Shown: one piece after another, positions 50,646 through 60,617 of the stretch
Position numbering within the stretch: position 1 is the first letter of the stretch
How the letters are laid out: the number at the start of each line of letters is the position of its first letter
Assembly (NCBI RefSeq): GCF_030052815.1
Contig: NC_079496.1
Span: 5,270,001 to 5,334,000, forward strand
From: Hevea brasiliensis
Taxonomy: Eukaryota > Streptophyta > Magnoliopsida > Malpighiales > Euphorbiaceae
Length of the DNA: 64,000 nucleotides
Direction: 5' to 3'
Position numbers and translations under genes: made by a program
The notes under the pieces: model-generated
The model's input: only the letters and a program-made list of their open reading frames with translations
What the model was told of the DNA's origin: nothing
Database searches by the model: none

Positions 50646-52128
50646 TGTGATTTAGAAGAGGGTATTGAAGAGGTGTCGGTAAATATAAGAATTTTTTTTT
50701 TCTCTATTACATTATGAAAAATGACTTTAACTAATAGAAAATTTAGATAGAATGACCTAAAGTTTAATAGAAGTAAAAGTTAGGGAATAAATAATTTAAA
50801 ATAGAAATTTAAGTGTCATTAATGATAAAATTTAGAGAAAAAAATAATAAAATTTCCTTTTAAATATTTTATAATTAACTAAAGAATTATTATTTTACAC
50901 TTTAATTATATAGAAAGAGAAAGAAAAAGAAAGCCACATTAAGGAGTAATTTTTACGTTGTCTGTCAATTTTAAGAGCTATTTCATTTCTGTCCTTTAAT
51001 TTTAATTTATTATTAAAAAATCTCTTAACTTTATTTTAGAAAAATTCACTTGAATTGTAACAGTAGGTTTCGGTAAAAAGAAAAAAAAGAAATTACTATT
51101 AATTAAAAGATGTTTTAAATCTAAAAATTTTATTTTTACATTTTGAGTTGTTACATATTTAATAATAATAATAGTAATCAATAAATAATACATGCATAAT
51201 TAATCATTGTATTAATAAATAAAATAATTTTATTAATAAATAATTACTTCCCATTCTATTTTAAATGCTTTTTAAAGCTTTTATACAATAATTAAGAAAA
51301 TAATTGAATATTTTTACTTTTATAAAAAAAAAACGTAATTGAGTAAAGTATTCTTACAATACCTTTGACATAACAGGAAGGTAATAAGAAAAAAATAATA
51401 ATAAGTGTATTAGGAATAATAATAGATAGATATAAAATTAAAATAAAAATAATTAATGTTTCATTAATTTTTTAAAATATTAAATAAAATAAGATAAGAA
51501 AATTCTAAAATATCAACTTGAAATGAGATAGAGAAAATATTAATTAATTTGATAATAAAATTAATAGAGAAGAGAATGAAAATAAAATAAAATGATAATT
51601 TTATTTATGAGAAAGAAATAAAAAAGTAATTTAATTTTTTTTATAACTCGAAAACTAGTTCAAAGAGATTTTTTTTGAAATAAATGTTAAAGTTAAAAAT
51701 TTATTCAATAACAAATCGAAGGCAAGTGACCAAAGTGAAATAATTTTTTAACTTAAGGACGACGGTAATTAAAAATCTTTTAGATGTTGAGATGTGTCCA
51801 CAATTAGTAATTGCATGCCTTAGTCAAGTAGCACGTTTTTTTTTATTCAATTCTTATTTAAACTTAAATTCAAAATCTCGTGATCCCCAAAAAGATTTTT
51901 TTTTTTTTTACTTGATCCGATTAAGATTTAATATCATTTAATTTAATGACTAATATGACAACATGGGTCCCGATGATTAATCGTTCCAACTTACAGTGAA
52001 TGTGGATTTAATTGCTTTAACTTTTATTTTCATGGACGGCTAGAATTGATCCATGCCACATAGTACAATGAAACCTTTAATAATATAATATAATATAATT
52101 ATTATTATTACTATTTTTTATTTGGCAG
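50646..52128 (+). other. Original CslG intron 2, right part
   Basis: AT-rich intron sequence resuming after the nest (left part: 19955-20190). Many homopolymer tracts; no element or frame that I can support. It ends with the acceptor TTTGGCAG. Confidence 0.7.
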
Positions 52129-52245
52129 GTGATAGGTGATACTTTGGAAGAAGACAATGTTAAGCTGCCCCTGCTCGTCTATGTTTCTCGTGAGAAAAGG
52201 CCCTCTCATCCTCACCATTTCAAAGCTGGAGCCCTTAACGTCCTT
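52129..52245 (+). pseudogene. CslG: CslG exon 3
   Basis: 39 intact codons between a GGCAG acceptor and a CTT/GTAAAT donor. It carries the family block [20 protein letters not shown] followed by AGALNVL, part of the GT2 catalytic domain that precedes the DxD motif. Phase agrees with exons 2 and 4. No lesion is seen in this exon itself. Confidence 0.93.
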
Positions 52246-52465
52246 GTAAATCCCTCTCTTTCTTTAGGGTGGCCAAGTCTATTATTCTCAAGTAAAATAA
52301 ATCAAAGTTAAATTAGTTAAATATCTATCTCCTAATTTCTTTTCTTCTTTTAAATATTTTTAATATAAAAAATTATTATATTTAAGATTTATAAGGATAT
52401 GGAGGTGTATTACATGGCACTGTATTCTATATTTAATCGGGTTCTTTAACTTGATGTTATTGCGG

Positions 52466-52665
52466 CTCAGGATTTCAGGTGTACTAAGCAATTCCCCATA
52501 CGTATTAGTACTGGACTGAGACATGTACTGTAATGATCCAACCTCGGCTAGGCAAGCCATGTGTTTCCGCCTCGATCCCAAAATCTCTTCCTCGATGGCA
52601 TTCATACGTTTCGCAATATCAGACCTAATGATATTTATGATAATACTATTAGAGCAGCGTTCAGG
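52466..52665 (+). pseudogene. CslG: CslG exon 4 with stop in DxD motif
   Basis: It reads LRISGVLSNSPYVLVLD, then TGA at 52517-52519 in place of the residue between the two Asp of the family's DCDMYCNDP motif, then DMYCNDPTSARQAMCF. The sugar-nucleotide/metal-binding DxD is thus interrupted. A frameshift at about 52605 precedes NDIYDNTIRAAFR, and the exon length of 200 bp is not a multiple of three. The sequence before it is TTGCGG; an AG acceptor is expected here and seems to have mutated, leaving only a cryptic CTCAG five bases later. Confidence 0.9.
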
Positions 52666-52850
52666 GTACGAAAATTATAAATAAGTTCAGATCTTTTAAA
52701 GTTATTAAAAATATGACGCATCACATTTGATTTAGATTAAATGAATTTGAGATTGTGAAAGGAGTTTAATAATTAGTTTAAATTATTTAAAGCTTCAGAT
52801 TACTCAAAGATAATGCTTTTGTTGGATATATATTTTAATCACCATTTCAG

Positions 52851-52950
52851 TTGCAATGGCATGGCATGGATGGGGTGCAGGGCCCAATCTTATCCGGTAC
52901 CAACTTTTAGATCAAGAGAGAGTCATAATTTGCTAGCAATATTCGTGAAG
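52851..52950 (+). pseudogene. CslG: CslG exon 5 with two stops
   Basis: After a TTTCAG acceptor it reads LQWHGMDGVQGPILSGTNF, then TAG (52908) where the family has an aromatic residue, IKRES, then TAA (52926). The block normally ends with the conserved GTGFY(x)KR motif. The 3' end is set at a GAAG/GTATTG donor but may have shifted. Confidence 0.88.
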
Positions 52951-53075
52951 GTATTGATTTAAGACAGAATACCTCTTTGCTTTCTTTTTAATTAGAATGT
53001 ATAAGAACGCATTTTCTGAAGAGTATGTTTTTTGGGTCAGTAATTCTAATGCATAACCTGCTTTTCAAATTACAG

Positions 53076-53230
53076 TTAGAGACTTCAAGGAGGTTAAAAA
53101 TTCTTTTGGCCTAGATTACCAGCTGCCTAGAAGCATGAGAAAGGGTGCTGACGATTACCCTTCATTGCTAGAAGATACCAAAGTTTTAGCCTCTTGCAAG
53201 CATGAAGATGACTCAAAATGGGGTGACAAA
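53076..53230 (+). pseudogene. CslG: CslG exon 6
   Basis: TTACAG acceptor, then the variable CslG linker (FKEVKNSFGLDYQ) and a conserved LASCKHEDDSKWGDK before a GTAAAT donor. The first two bases do not fit the phase of exon 5, so the junction is damaged. The rest is open. Confidence 0.85.
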
Positions 53231-53314
53231 GTAAATGCATAAAAAGGAATCTATTGTTATTTGTTGACTTGAATCGTATCTGTAATACCATTGTCTTTCT
53301 TGGGTTGGTATCAG

Positions 53315-53665
53315 GTTGGTTTCATGTACAATACTGTGGTAGAAGATTTCTTGACGGGGCTAAAATTACACTGCAAAGGCTGGAAATCAGTGTATCTTAG
53401 CCCTGCAAGGCCACAGGTTTTGGCCACTTCGCCTACAAATTTAAATGACCTATTGATTCAGAACACAAGATGGAGCTCAGGACTACTTGGAGTTGGCATC
53501 TCAAAGTACTGCCCTCTCATATATGGACCATCAAGAATGTCTTTTCATCAAAGCTTGTGCTACGCAGAATGTGCATTTTTTCCTCTTTTTTACTGCTTGT
53601 CTCTGTGCTGTTTTGCAACCATCCCTCAACTGTGTCTACTTAGTGGCATCTATTTGTACCCTGAG
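53315..53665 (+). pseudogene. CslG: CslG exon 7 (VED and QxxRW motifs)
   Basis: 117 open codons after an ATCAG acceptor. It contains VGFMYNTVVEDFLTG, with the third catalytic Asp, and LIQNTRWSSGLLGVGISKY, the QxxRW acceptor-binding motif of processive GT2 enzymes. The first membrane helices of the C-terminal bundle follow (CAFFPLFYCLSLCCF). It ends YPE before GTAACA. About 30 family residues expected next are not found; a (TA)n tract and AT-rich filler occupy 53684-53970. Confidence 0.92.
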
Positions 53666-53739
53666 GTAACATCTTCACTATAATTCAATTCCTTACTTCA
53701 TATATCTTGATGTTTACATCATTTTTTTTTTGAAACACT

Positions 53740-53741
<2 letters not shown>

Positions 53742-53794
<53 letters not shown>
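53742..53794. repeat. (TA)n microsatellite
   Basis: About 26 TA dinucleotides at the damaged junction between CslG exons 7 and 8. Confidence 0.98.
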
Positions 53795-53797
<3 letters not shown>

Positions 53798-53972
53798 AAA
53801 AAAAAAAGATTAGGGCTTAACCTCACTTATTCCTAGTTAATATCAGAGTCGACTTATATCATTTTTATTGTTTTAATTACATCGATCTTTTCCTTTTCTG
53901 TCATTGGTTTCAAATTCATTCTTTCTCATATTCTCGTTCATTTATATATCTGCTTTTGTTAAACATCTATAA

Positions 53973-54457
53973 GAATGCTTCTTCACCGGAGAAGGGTCAA
54001 TCCAGTTAATGATAAACGAACAAAGGATATGGATGATAAAGTCAGTTACATGCCATGTATATGCAAGTTTAGATGCTATTATGAAGATTCTTGGCTTGAG
54101 GGAAGATAGTTTCTTGCCAACCAATAAGTGGAGGACGATGATCAAGTTAAGCTTTACCAAATAGGAAAATTCCATTTCCAAACTTCAACGAGGTTGTTAG
54201 CTCCATTGGTTACCATAATAATCTTGAACATATCATCATTTTTTGTGGGCATTATGAGAATGATCGTTGCCGGTGGTTTTGACGAGTTGTTTGCGCAAGT
54301 TTTCCTCTCATTTTATATCTTGGCCGTGAATTACTCTATAATTGAAGGGATGATGATACCGAAGGACAAGGGTTGTGTTCCATCATCTGTAACCCTGCTA
54401 TCTGCTTTTTTTTCAGTGATTTTGTTGGCTTTGGGATCTATCATTCTCCTGTACTAA
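53973..54457 (+). pseudogene. CslG: CslG last exon, C-terminal membrane region
   Basis: It reads GSIQLMINEQRIWMIKSV and LDAIMKILGLREDSFLPTNK, loses one base at 54127, and continues in the next frame as VEDDDQVKLYQIGKFHFQ to a TAA at 54455. The second part has four hydrophobic helices (LLAPLVTIIILNISSFFV, LFAQVFLSFYILAVNYSII, VTLLSAFFSVILLALG among them), matching the family's C-terminal bundle, and ends at the usual place. The 5' boundary is unclear: a stop (53970) precedes it directly and no clean acceptor is visible. Confidence 0.92.
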
Positions 54458-55514
54458 ATATTAAGCTTTGGTTTTCTTTTTTTTTTTTATTGGAAAAATA
54501 AGCTTTATGTCAAATTAATTAATATTTTGATAGCTTAGCTTCCATATATTTCTCCTACCATACTCATGCAGATTTTTCCCTTTAATTAATTAATATCCTT
54601 GCATAGTTGAAGAAAAGTTTTATTATGATAATATCTTTCTATACTTACTTTTTATTTAATTATATATATATATTTTTAATATATATGCGCATTTAGATAG
54701 TTGTTTGTATTAATTTTTTCACAATAAATATAAATTTACACAATAAATGGGTATACGAAATATATATACAACACATGATGTATTATAATTTAATCTTTTT
54801 TTTTGTAAAATTTGATAATTGATTATGAAATAGAATTATTTTTTTTATATAAATTTTCAAAATTTATCGTTTTATATAAATTCTATGTTTCAAAAAATAC
54901 AATAAGAAACATGTGAGGTTGAAAGGGTTGATTTTTATAAAAGCCCAAGACCCAAAGGCTCCTAGTCCGCCCAAAACCATACAAAAATGATTTATTATTT
55001 TTTTGTAGTAATAGCAACCGGCGGATCGAACGTGATTTATACTATTTATGTTTTCGTCCCATTACTAATAAATGTGTTCCCGATCCTGCCCCATACTTCG
55101 TCCCCTCTCCCCCGCCCCTTCACCAAATTGAAAAACAAGAATCCTCGTCCCCTTCCCTCCCCGCCTCGCCAAGTCCCTTTTCTTTTAACTTTTATTTTTT
55201 TATATCTTTACTATTAATTGATTATATATATATATTTGGGGTGAGTTTGGGACGAATTTTGGGGCAGGGTGTTTAAATACTACGCCATTCCCGGTGATAT
55301 ATATTTTAGAGTATCCCGAAATCCGATCCAAAATTCGGTCAAATATTAAAAAACCCACCCCGATTGAAACGAGGCGGAGTGGATCCCGTGAGATTAGGAG
55401 ATCTTGCCATCTCTACATTTTCGAAAGTAAAAATTACATTGCTGGTGGTGGTATTCTTCGTGAGTTAATCTGGTCAATGGTTATTGGGATTTGCAACCAA
55501 TGTTGGGTTGGGCT
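54458..55514. other. Downstream flank of CslG
   Basis: AT-rich with several (TA)n tracts. 55070-55400 has a C-rich patch (CCCCTCTCCCCCGCCCC) and a G-rich counterpart (GGGGCAGGGTG), possibly a degenerate transposon end. Open frames here have no recognisable product. Confidence 0.5.
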
Positions 55515-55546
55515 AATTATTAGGTGCACCCGGTGCACTAAAAAAT

Positions 55547-58285
55547 GGGCAATTGACAAAAAAAGTGTAATAAAAAATGCAAAATACTAAAAAAGGGTGA
55601 GTTTGAGACTAATTACCAAAAAGGGGTAAATTTTGCTGAGATGGAGAAGGTGAGTGCGGGACGCTAATTATAATAGCGTTTTTAAGGTCCGGACGCTATT
55701 CAAAATAGCGTCCGGGTGAAAAAATTGAAAAAAGAGCCGGACGCTATTTTGAATAGCGTCCGGCTCTAATTTAAAGGTTGGACGCTACTTATAGTAGCGT
55801 CCAACCTTTTTTTTTTTTTTAATAATTTTATTTTATATTTTAAATAAAATATAAATATTATTTTAATAAATAAAATTATAATATGTAATATTATATATTA
55901 TAATATTTTTATTATAAATATTATTTTTTAATTTAAATTTAAATTAAAATTTAAATAAATAAAAAATTAAAATTAAAAAATAAATAATTAAAAAAATTAA
56001 AGAAAAGTTGGACGCTACTATAAGTAGCGTCCAACTTTTCTTTAATTTTTTAATAATTTTATTTTATATTTTAAATAAAATATAAATATTATTTTAATAA
56101 ATAAAATTATAAAATTATATATTATAATATTTTTATTATCAATATTATTTTTTAATTTAAAATTAAATTAAAATTTAAATAAATAAAAAATTAAAATAAA
56201 AAAATAAATAATTAAAAAAATTAAAGAAAAGTTGGACGCTACTATAAGTAGCGTCCAACTTTTCTTTTAAATTTTTAATAATTTTATTTTATATTTTAAA
56301 TAAAATATAAATATTATTTTAATAAATAAAATTATAATATTATATATTATAATATTTTTATTATTAATATTATTTTTTTAATTTAAATTTAAATTTAAAT
56401 AAATAAAAAATTAAAATAAAAAAATAAATAATTAAAAAAATTTAAGAAAAGTTGGACGCTACTTATAGTAGCGTCCAACTTTTCTTTAATTTTTTAATAA
56501 TTTTATTTTATATTTTAAATAAAATATAAATATTATTTTAATAAATAAAATTATAATATTATATATTATAATGTTTTTATTATCAATATTATTTTTTTAA
56601 TTTAAAATTAAATTAAAATTTAAATAAATAAAAAATTAAAATAAAAAAATAAATAATTAAAAAAATTTAAGAAAAGTTGGACGCTACTTATAGTAGCGTC
56701 CAACTTTTCTTTTAAATTTTTAATAATTTTATTTTATATTTTAAATAAAATATAAATATTATTTTAATAAATAAAATTATAATATGTAATATTATATATT
56801 ATAATATTTTTATCATGAATATTATTTTTTAATTTAAAATTAAATTAAAATTTAAATAAATAAAAAATTAAAATTAAAAAATAAATAATTAAAAAAATTT
56901 AAGAAAAGTTGGACGCTACTTATAGTAGCGTCCAACTTTTCTTTAAATTTTTAATAATTTTATTTTATATTTTAAATAAAATATAAATATTATTTTAATA
57001 AATAAAATTATAATATGTAATATTATATATTATAATATTTTTATTATGAATATTATTTTTTAATTTAAAATTAAATTAAAATTTAAATAAATAAAAAATT
57101 AAAATTAAAAAATAAATAATTAAAAAAATTTTAAAAAAGTTGGACGCTACTATAAGTAGCGTCCAACTTTTCTTTAATTTTTTAATAATTTTATTTTATA
57201 TTTAAAATAAAATATAAATATTATTTTAATAAATAAAATTATAATATTATATATTATAATATTTTTATTATCAATATTATTTTTTTAATTTAAAATTAAA
57301 TTAAAATTTAAATAAATAAAAAATTAAAATAAAAAAATAAATAATTAAAAAAATTTAAGAAAAGTTGGACGCTACTATAAGTAGCGTCCAACTTTTTTTT
57401 AAATTTTTAATAATTTTATTTTATATTTTAAATAAAATATAAATATTATTTTAATAAATAAAATTATAATATTATATATTATAATATTTTTATTATCAAT
57501 ATTATTTTTTAATTTAAAATTAAATTAAAATTTAAATAAATAAAAAATTAAAATAAAAAAAATAAATAATTAAAAAGGCTTAAAAAAAATTAGACGCAAT
57601 TTATAGTTTAATTTTTTTTAATTATTTTATTTTATATTTTTATTATAATTTTTTATTTTTTTTAATTTATTTAAAATATAAAATAAAATAATTAAAAATA
57701 TTATAGAATATATAATATTAATTATTATAATTTTATTTATTAAAAGAATATTTTTAATTTATTTAAAATATAAAATAAAATAATTAAAAATTTAAAGAAA
57801 AGTTGGACGCTACTTATAGTAGCGTCCAACTTTTCTTAAATTTTTTTAATTATTTATTTTTTAATTTTAATTTTTTATTAATTTAAATTTTAATTTTATT
57901 TTAAATTAAAAAATAATATTCATAATAAAAATATTATAATATATAATATTATAATTTTATTTATTAAAATAATATTTATATTTTATTTAAAATATAAAAT
58001 AAAATTATTAAAAATTAAAAAAAAGGTTGGATGCTACTATAAGTAGCGTCCAACCTTTAATTTAGAGCTGCACGCTATTTTGAATAGCGTCCAGCTCTTT
58101 TTTCAATTTTTTTCCCCCGGACGCTATTTTGAATAGCGTCCGGACCTTAAAAACGCTATTATAATTAGCGTCCCGCACTCACCTTCTCCACCTCAGCAAA
58201 ATTTACCCCTTTTTGGTAATTAGTCTCAAACTCACCCTTTTTTAGTATTTTATATTTTTTATTACACTTTTTTTGTCAATTGCCC
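55547..58285. mobile_element. Mutator-like non-autonomous hairpin-array element (2.7 kb)
   Basis: A perfect 9-bp direct repeat CTAAAAAAT (55538-55546, 58286-58294) flanks the element, which starts GGGCAATTGACAAAAAAAG and ends with the complement. Terminal inverted repeats extend over about 200 bp with few mismatches. Inside is a tandem array of about 225-bp units: a strong palindrome with arms GTTGGACGCTACT around a 3-base loop, plus an AT-only spacer. Near the ends the palindromes carry different flanks (CCGGAC, GAGCCGGAC) yet stay self-complementary. No coding capacity exists. It is related to 17406-18523. The 9-bp duplication and long TIRs suggest Mutator-like mobilisation. Confidence 0.85.
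55774..58060. repeat. Array of ten strong palindromes, about 225-bp period
   Basis: Palindrome centres lie near 55792, 56023, 56247, 56466, 56695, 56924, 57154, 57379, 57815 and 58041; a decayed one is near 57597. Arms are 13 or more bases and all share GGACGCTA/TAGCGTCC. The loop reads CTTATAG in five units and CTATAAG in the other five. Confidence 0.92.
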
Positions 58286-58398
58286 CTAAAAAATAGTACT
58301 CCCTCTCTAACAGAAAGTGGGTCATTCCTATTATATAGGAAGTGAGTCTCACATGATTGTGAGAGAAGGTGTATGTGCACCGGGTGCACCTAATAATT

Positions 58399-58819
58399 CC
58401 TCGTTGGATTGGGTGTTGTCCTACTATGAAAGGTGAGTATGGGTTGTGTTTAATGGCTTGAAATCAGCTTGGGTCAAAAGGTGTTCAAATGGTCCTGGTG
58501 GTAGAGGTTGATAATTATTGGCGTTGGCTAATCTCATCTTGGACAAAGACTGGCTAGTGAAAGCGATTCATATTAAAAAAACATATTAAATTATGTTTTA
58601 AAGCAAAAAATAAATAACAGATAAAAAACTAGTTTATATTGGTGGACTGGTGGGGCGTGGATATATGTATTCCTAATTCTTGTGTATAATCTATTCGCCG
58701 AATAGATATTCCTAGTGGCTATGTCCAATTCAAGTTTTGACAAACTATTTTTTATGCCATTATTGTGGATCGCCTGTAACAGCAAGGTGTTCAATTATCT
58801 TAATTTCACCACTTCTTCA
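58399..58819. other. Intergenic stretch
   Basis: I see no gene or element. Confidence 0.4.
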
Positions 58820-58987
58820 TGTAACAAGTTTCTGGAAATGAAATTGTAATTCATTCTTGTTGATAGAAGGTCCAAAGATATGTTTTTATACACCAGCTAG
58901 AAAAAATAAAAGCGGGAAAGAAAACTAACTGCTAACTGCTATATTACATCTTAAGACACAAGCTACATGTGCTAAATAATTCTAACA
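58820..58987 (-). repeat. Probable 3' LTR of second copia element (168 bp)
   Basis: On the minus strand TGTTAGAATTATTTAGCA at 58987 to CTTGTTACA at 58820, starting some 50 bp after the pol stop. Short inverted ends TGT..ACA fit, but no partner LTR is present to prove the boundaries. Confidence 0.5.
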
Positions 58988-59040
58988 AACTATATTTTTT
59001 AGAATAAAGTAATTACAGCTCAGTAACTTCTAGTTGAACT

Positions 59041-59845
59041 CTAGCTCTCAACTTCATTGCTTCGTAACTGCTTTGCTTCCCACCCACAAGCTGGAGAATA
59101 AATATTCAACATTCCCAGCTTGAGTTGAAAAGTGTGAAATGGCGTATAAACCAGGGGTTTTGTGAAAATGTCAGCTATCTGAGTAGAACTAGAAATAGGC
59201 AGCAACTTAACTAGGCCTTATTGAGATTTTGCACAAATAATATGGCAATCAAGTTCAATATGTTTGGTACGTTCATGAAATGTAGGATTAGCGGCAATAG
59301 ACAAGGCAGATTGATTGTCACAGTAAATCAATGCTAGTTGTGTGAAAGGAACATGGAGATCATGAAGCAGATATCTAATCCATTGGAGTTCACAAGTCAC
59401 AGAAGCTAAGGCTCTATATTTAGCCTCAGAAGAAGATCAAGACACCATGCTATGTTTTTTTAGACTTCCATGAAATTAGAGAGTTGCCCAAGAAAATACA
59501 AAAACCAGTAACAGATCGCCTTGTATCTATGCACCCTGCCCAATTAGAATCACAAAAGCCTTTTAATTGAAGTGAGGAATTTGTTGGAAAGAACAAACCA
59601 AGACCAGGAGAAGCCTTTATATAGGGAAGAACTCTATTTGTAGCTTGAAGATGCAAAGTAGTAGGCTGGGCTACAAATTGACTAAGTTGTTGAATAGCAA
59701 AAGTAAGATCTAGTCTGGTAGTAGTTAAGTATAAGAGTCTCCCAATTAGTTTTCGATAAGAAGAAGGATCAGGAAGAACATCTCCCGTGTCCTTTTGAAG
59801 CTTAAGAGAACATTCCATGGGAGTTTTGGCTGGTTTAGAAGCCAA
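59041..59845 (-). pseudogene. Copia RT C-terminus and RNase H (second element)
   Basis: Frame 59845-59450 reads PDPSSYRKLIGRLLYLT, FCDSNWAGCIDTRRSVTGFC and ISWKSKKT, the start of a copia RNase H (first catalytic Asp in the CDSNWAG box). A break at about 59430 is followed by CELQWIRYLLHDLHV, CDNQSALSIAANPTFHERTK and HIELDCHIICAK. After a stop at 59220-59218, ADIFTKPL continues the usual terminus to TAG at 59043-59041. It would degrade RNA during cDNA synthesis. Disabled by at least two stops or shifts. Confidence 0.9.
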
Positions 59846-59884
59846 GTAGCTAGTTTCAGATAAGATCTCAAGGGAATGTTTTCT

Positions 59885-60617
59885 CTAATTAATAAGAATA
59901 CCTTTAGAATTTCTTACAATTTCTAAGCCCAAGAAAAATCTCAAGTCACCCAAGTCTTTAATTTTAAAGGAATCATCAAGAAAATGCTTGACTTGAATGA
60001 TTTCTATGATATTATTCCCTGCTAGAATAACATCATCAACATATACTAAGAGAGCAGTGAATGATTGTGATGTGGATTTGATGAACAAAGAATAATTAGA
60101 CTTAGATTGGGAATATACAAGAGAGAGTAAGGCAATCGAAAGTTTCGAAAACCACTGCCTATTAGCCTGCTTCAAGCCATAAAGAGACTTAAGTAATCTA
60201 CAAACCTGATTGGGCTTAGAAGCCTTAAATCCTTGAGGCAAGGCCATATAAACCTCTTCATGAAGATCTCCATACAAGAATGCATTATTTACATCTAGTT
60301 GGTGAAGAAACCAATTGTTGCAGCAGCAAGAGATAATAACAATCGCACAGTAGTCATTTTGGCTATAGGAGAAAAGGTATCAAAGTAGTCTATACCTTCA
60401 GTTTTTGTATAGCCTTTAGCTACAAGTATGGCTTTATATCTTTCAAAAGACCCATCTGCCTTTAGTTTCACTTTGTAAATCCACTTACACCCAATAGGCA
60501 CCTTACCACTTGGTAAATCAGTAAGCTCCCAGGTCTTATTTTGCTCCAAAGCATCTATCTCAGATTGCATAGCTTGCTTCCAACAGTCGTGTTTAATTGC
60601 CTGTGAATATGACTGAT
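59885..60617 (-). pseudogene. Copia reverse transcriptase (second element), 5'-truncated
   Basis: It begins at the LTR junction with [20 protein letters not shown], then [41 protein letters not shown] frameshift near 60290 leads to GDLHEEVYMALPQGFK, SLYGLKQANRQWF and the catalytic LLVYVDDVILAGN. The frame ends at 59885. The 5' side is cut by the inserted LTR; apparent residues upstream of SYSQ come from that LTR. Confidence 0.92.

Larger units (their letters stand above)
18619..54457 (+). pseudogene. CslG: Cellulose synthase-like protein G pseudogene
   Basis: Eight coding blocks spread over 36 kb encode a GT2-family CslG protein. The family makes multi-pass membrane proteins of about 700-750 residues; members of this clade include the cellulose-synthase-derived enzymes that glucuronidate triterpenoid saponins in some eudicots. 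Recognisable motifs are the N-terminal two-helix region, SDDGG, the DxD region, VVED and QNTRW, and a C-terminal block of four predicted membrane helices. Lesions seen: a 4-bp insertion near 18965, a TGA inside DxD (52517), a frameshift near 52600, TAG and TAA at 52908 and 52926, a damaged join at 53666-53972, and a 1-bp loss at 54127. Intron 2 is 32,174 bp because of nested retrotransposons; without them it would be about 1.7 kb. Confidence 0.93.
55515..58398. mobile_element. Small palindromic MITE, split by the inner element
   Basis: The ends are perfect inverted repeats of at least 24 bp starting AATTATTAGGTGCACC (55515) and ending in its complement at 58398. Without the inner element and one 9-bp duplication it is about 136 bp. 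The TIR itself contains a GTGCACC/GGTGCAC palindrome. A TA dinucleotide duplication is possible but the ends are too symmetrical to be sure. Confidence 0.7.
58820..60617 (-). mobile_element. Second Ty1/copia element, 5'-truncated
   Basis: It contains, on the minus strand, RT (60617-59885), the RT end and RNase H (59845-59041) and a short LTR-like sequence (58987-58820). Everything upstream of RT is missing because an LTR (60618-62279) abuts at 60618. The sequence is much better preserved than in the copia element at 1-5734 and from a different lineage (RE1/Retro-like). Confidence 0.88.

Noticed and set aside
54987..55590. Two short frames downstream of CslG (76 and 98 residues)
   Set aside because: They cover C-rich and G-rich patches of a degenerate repeat and run into the hairpin element; no domain is seen.
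55774..58060. Regularly spaced palindromes resembling a CRISPR array
   Set aside because: Period is about 225 bp, spacers are AT-only and alike rather than unique, the DNA is a plant's, and the array lies within transposon ends.
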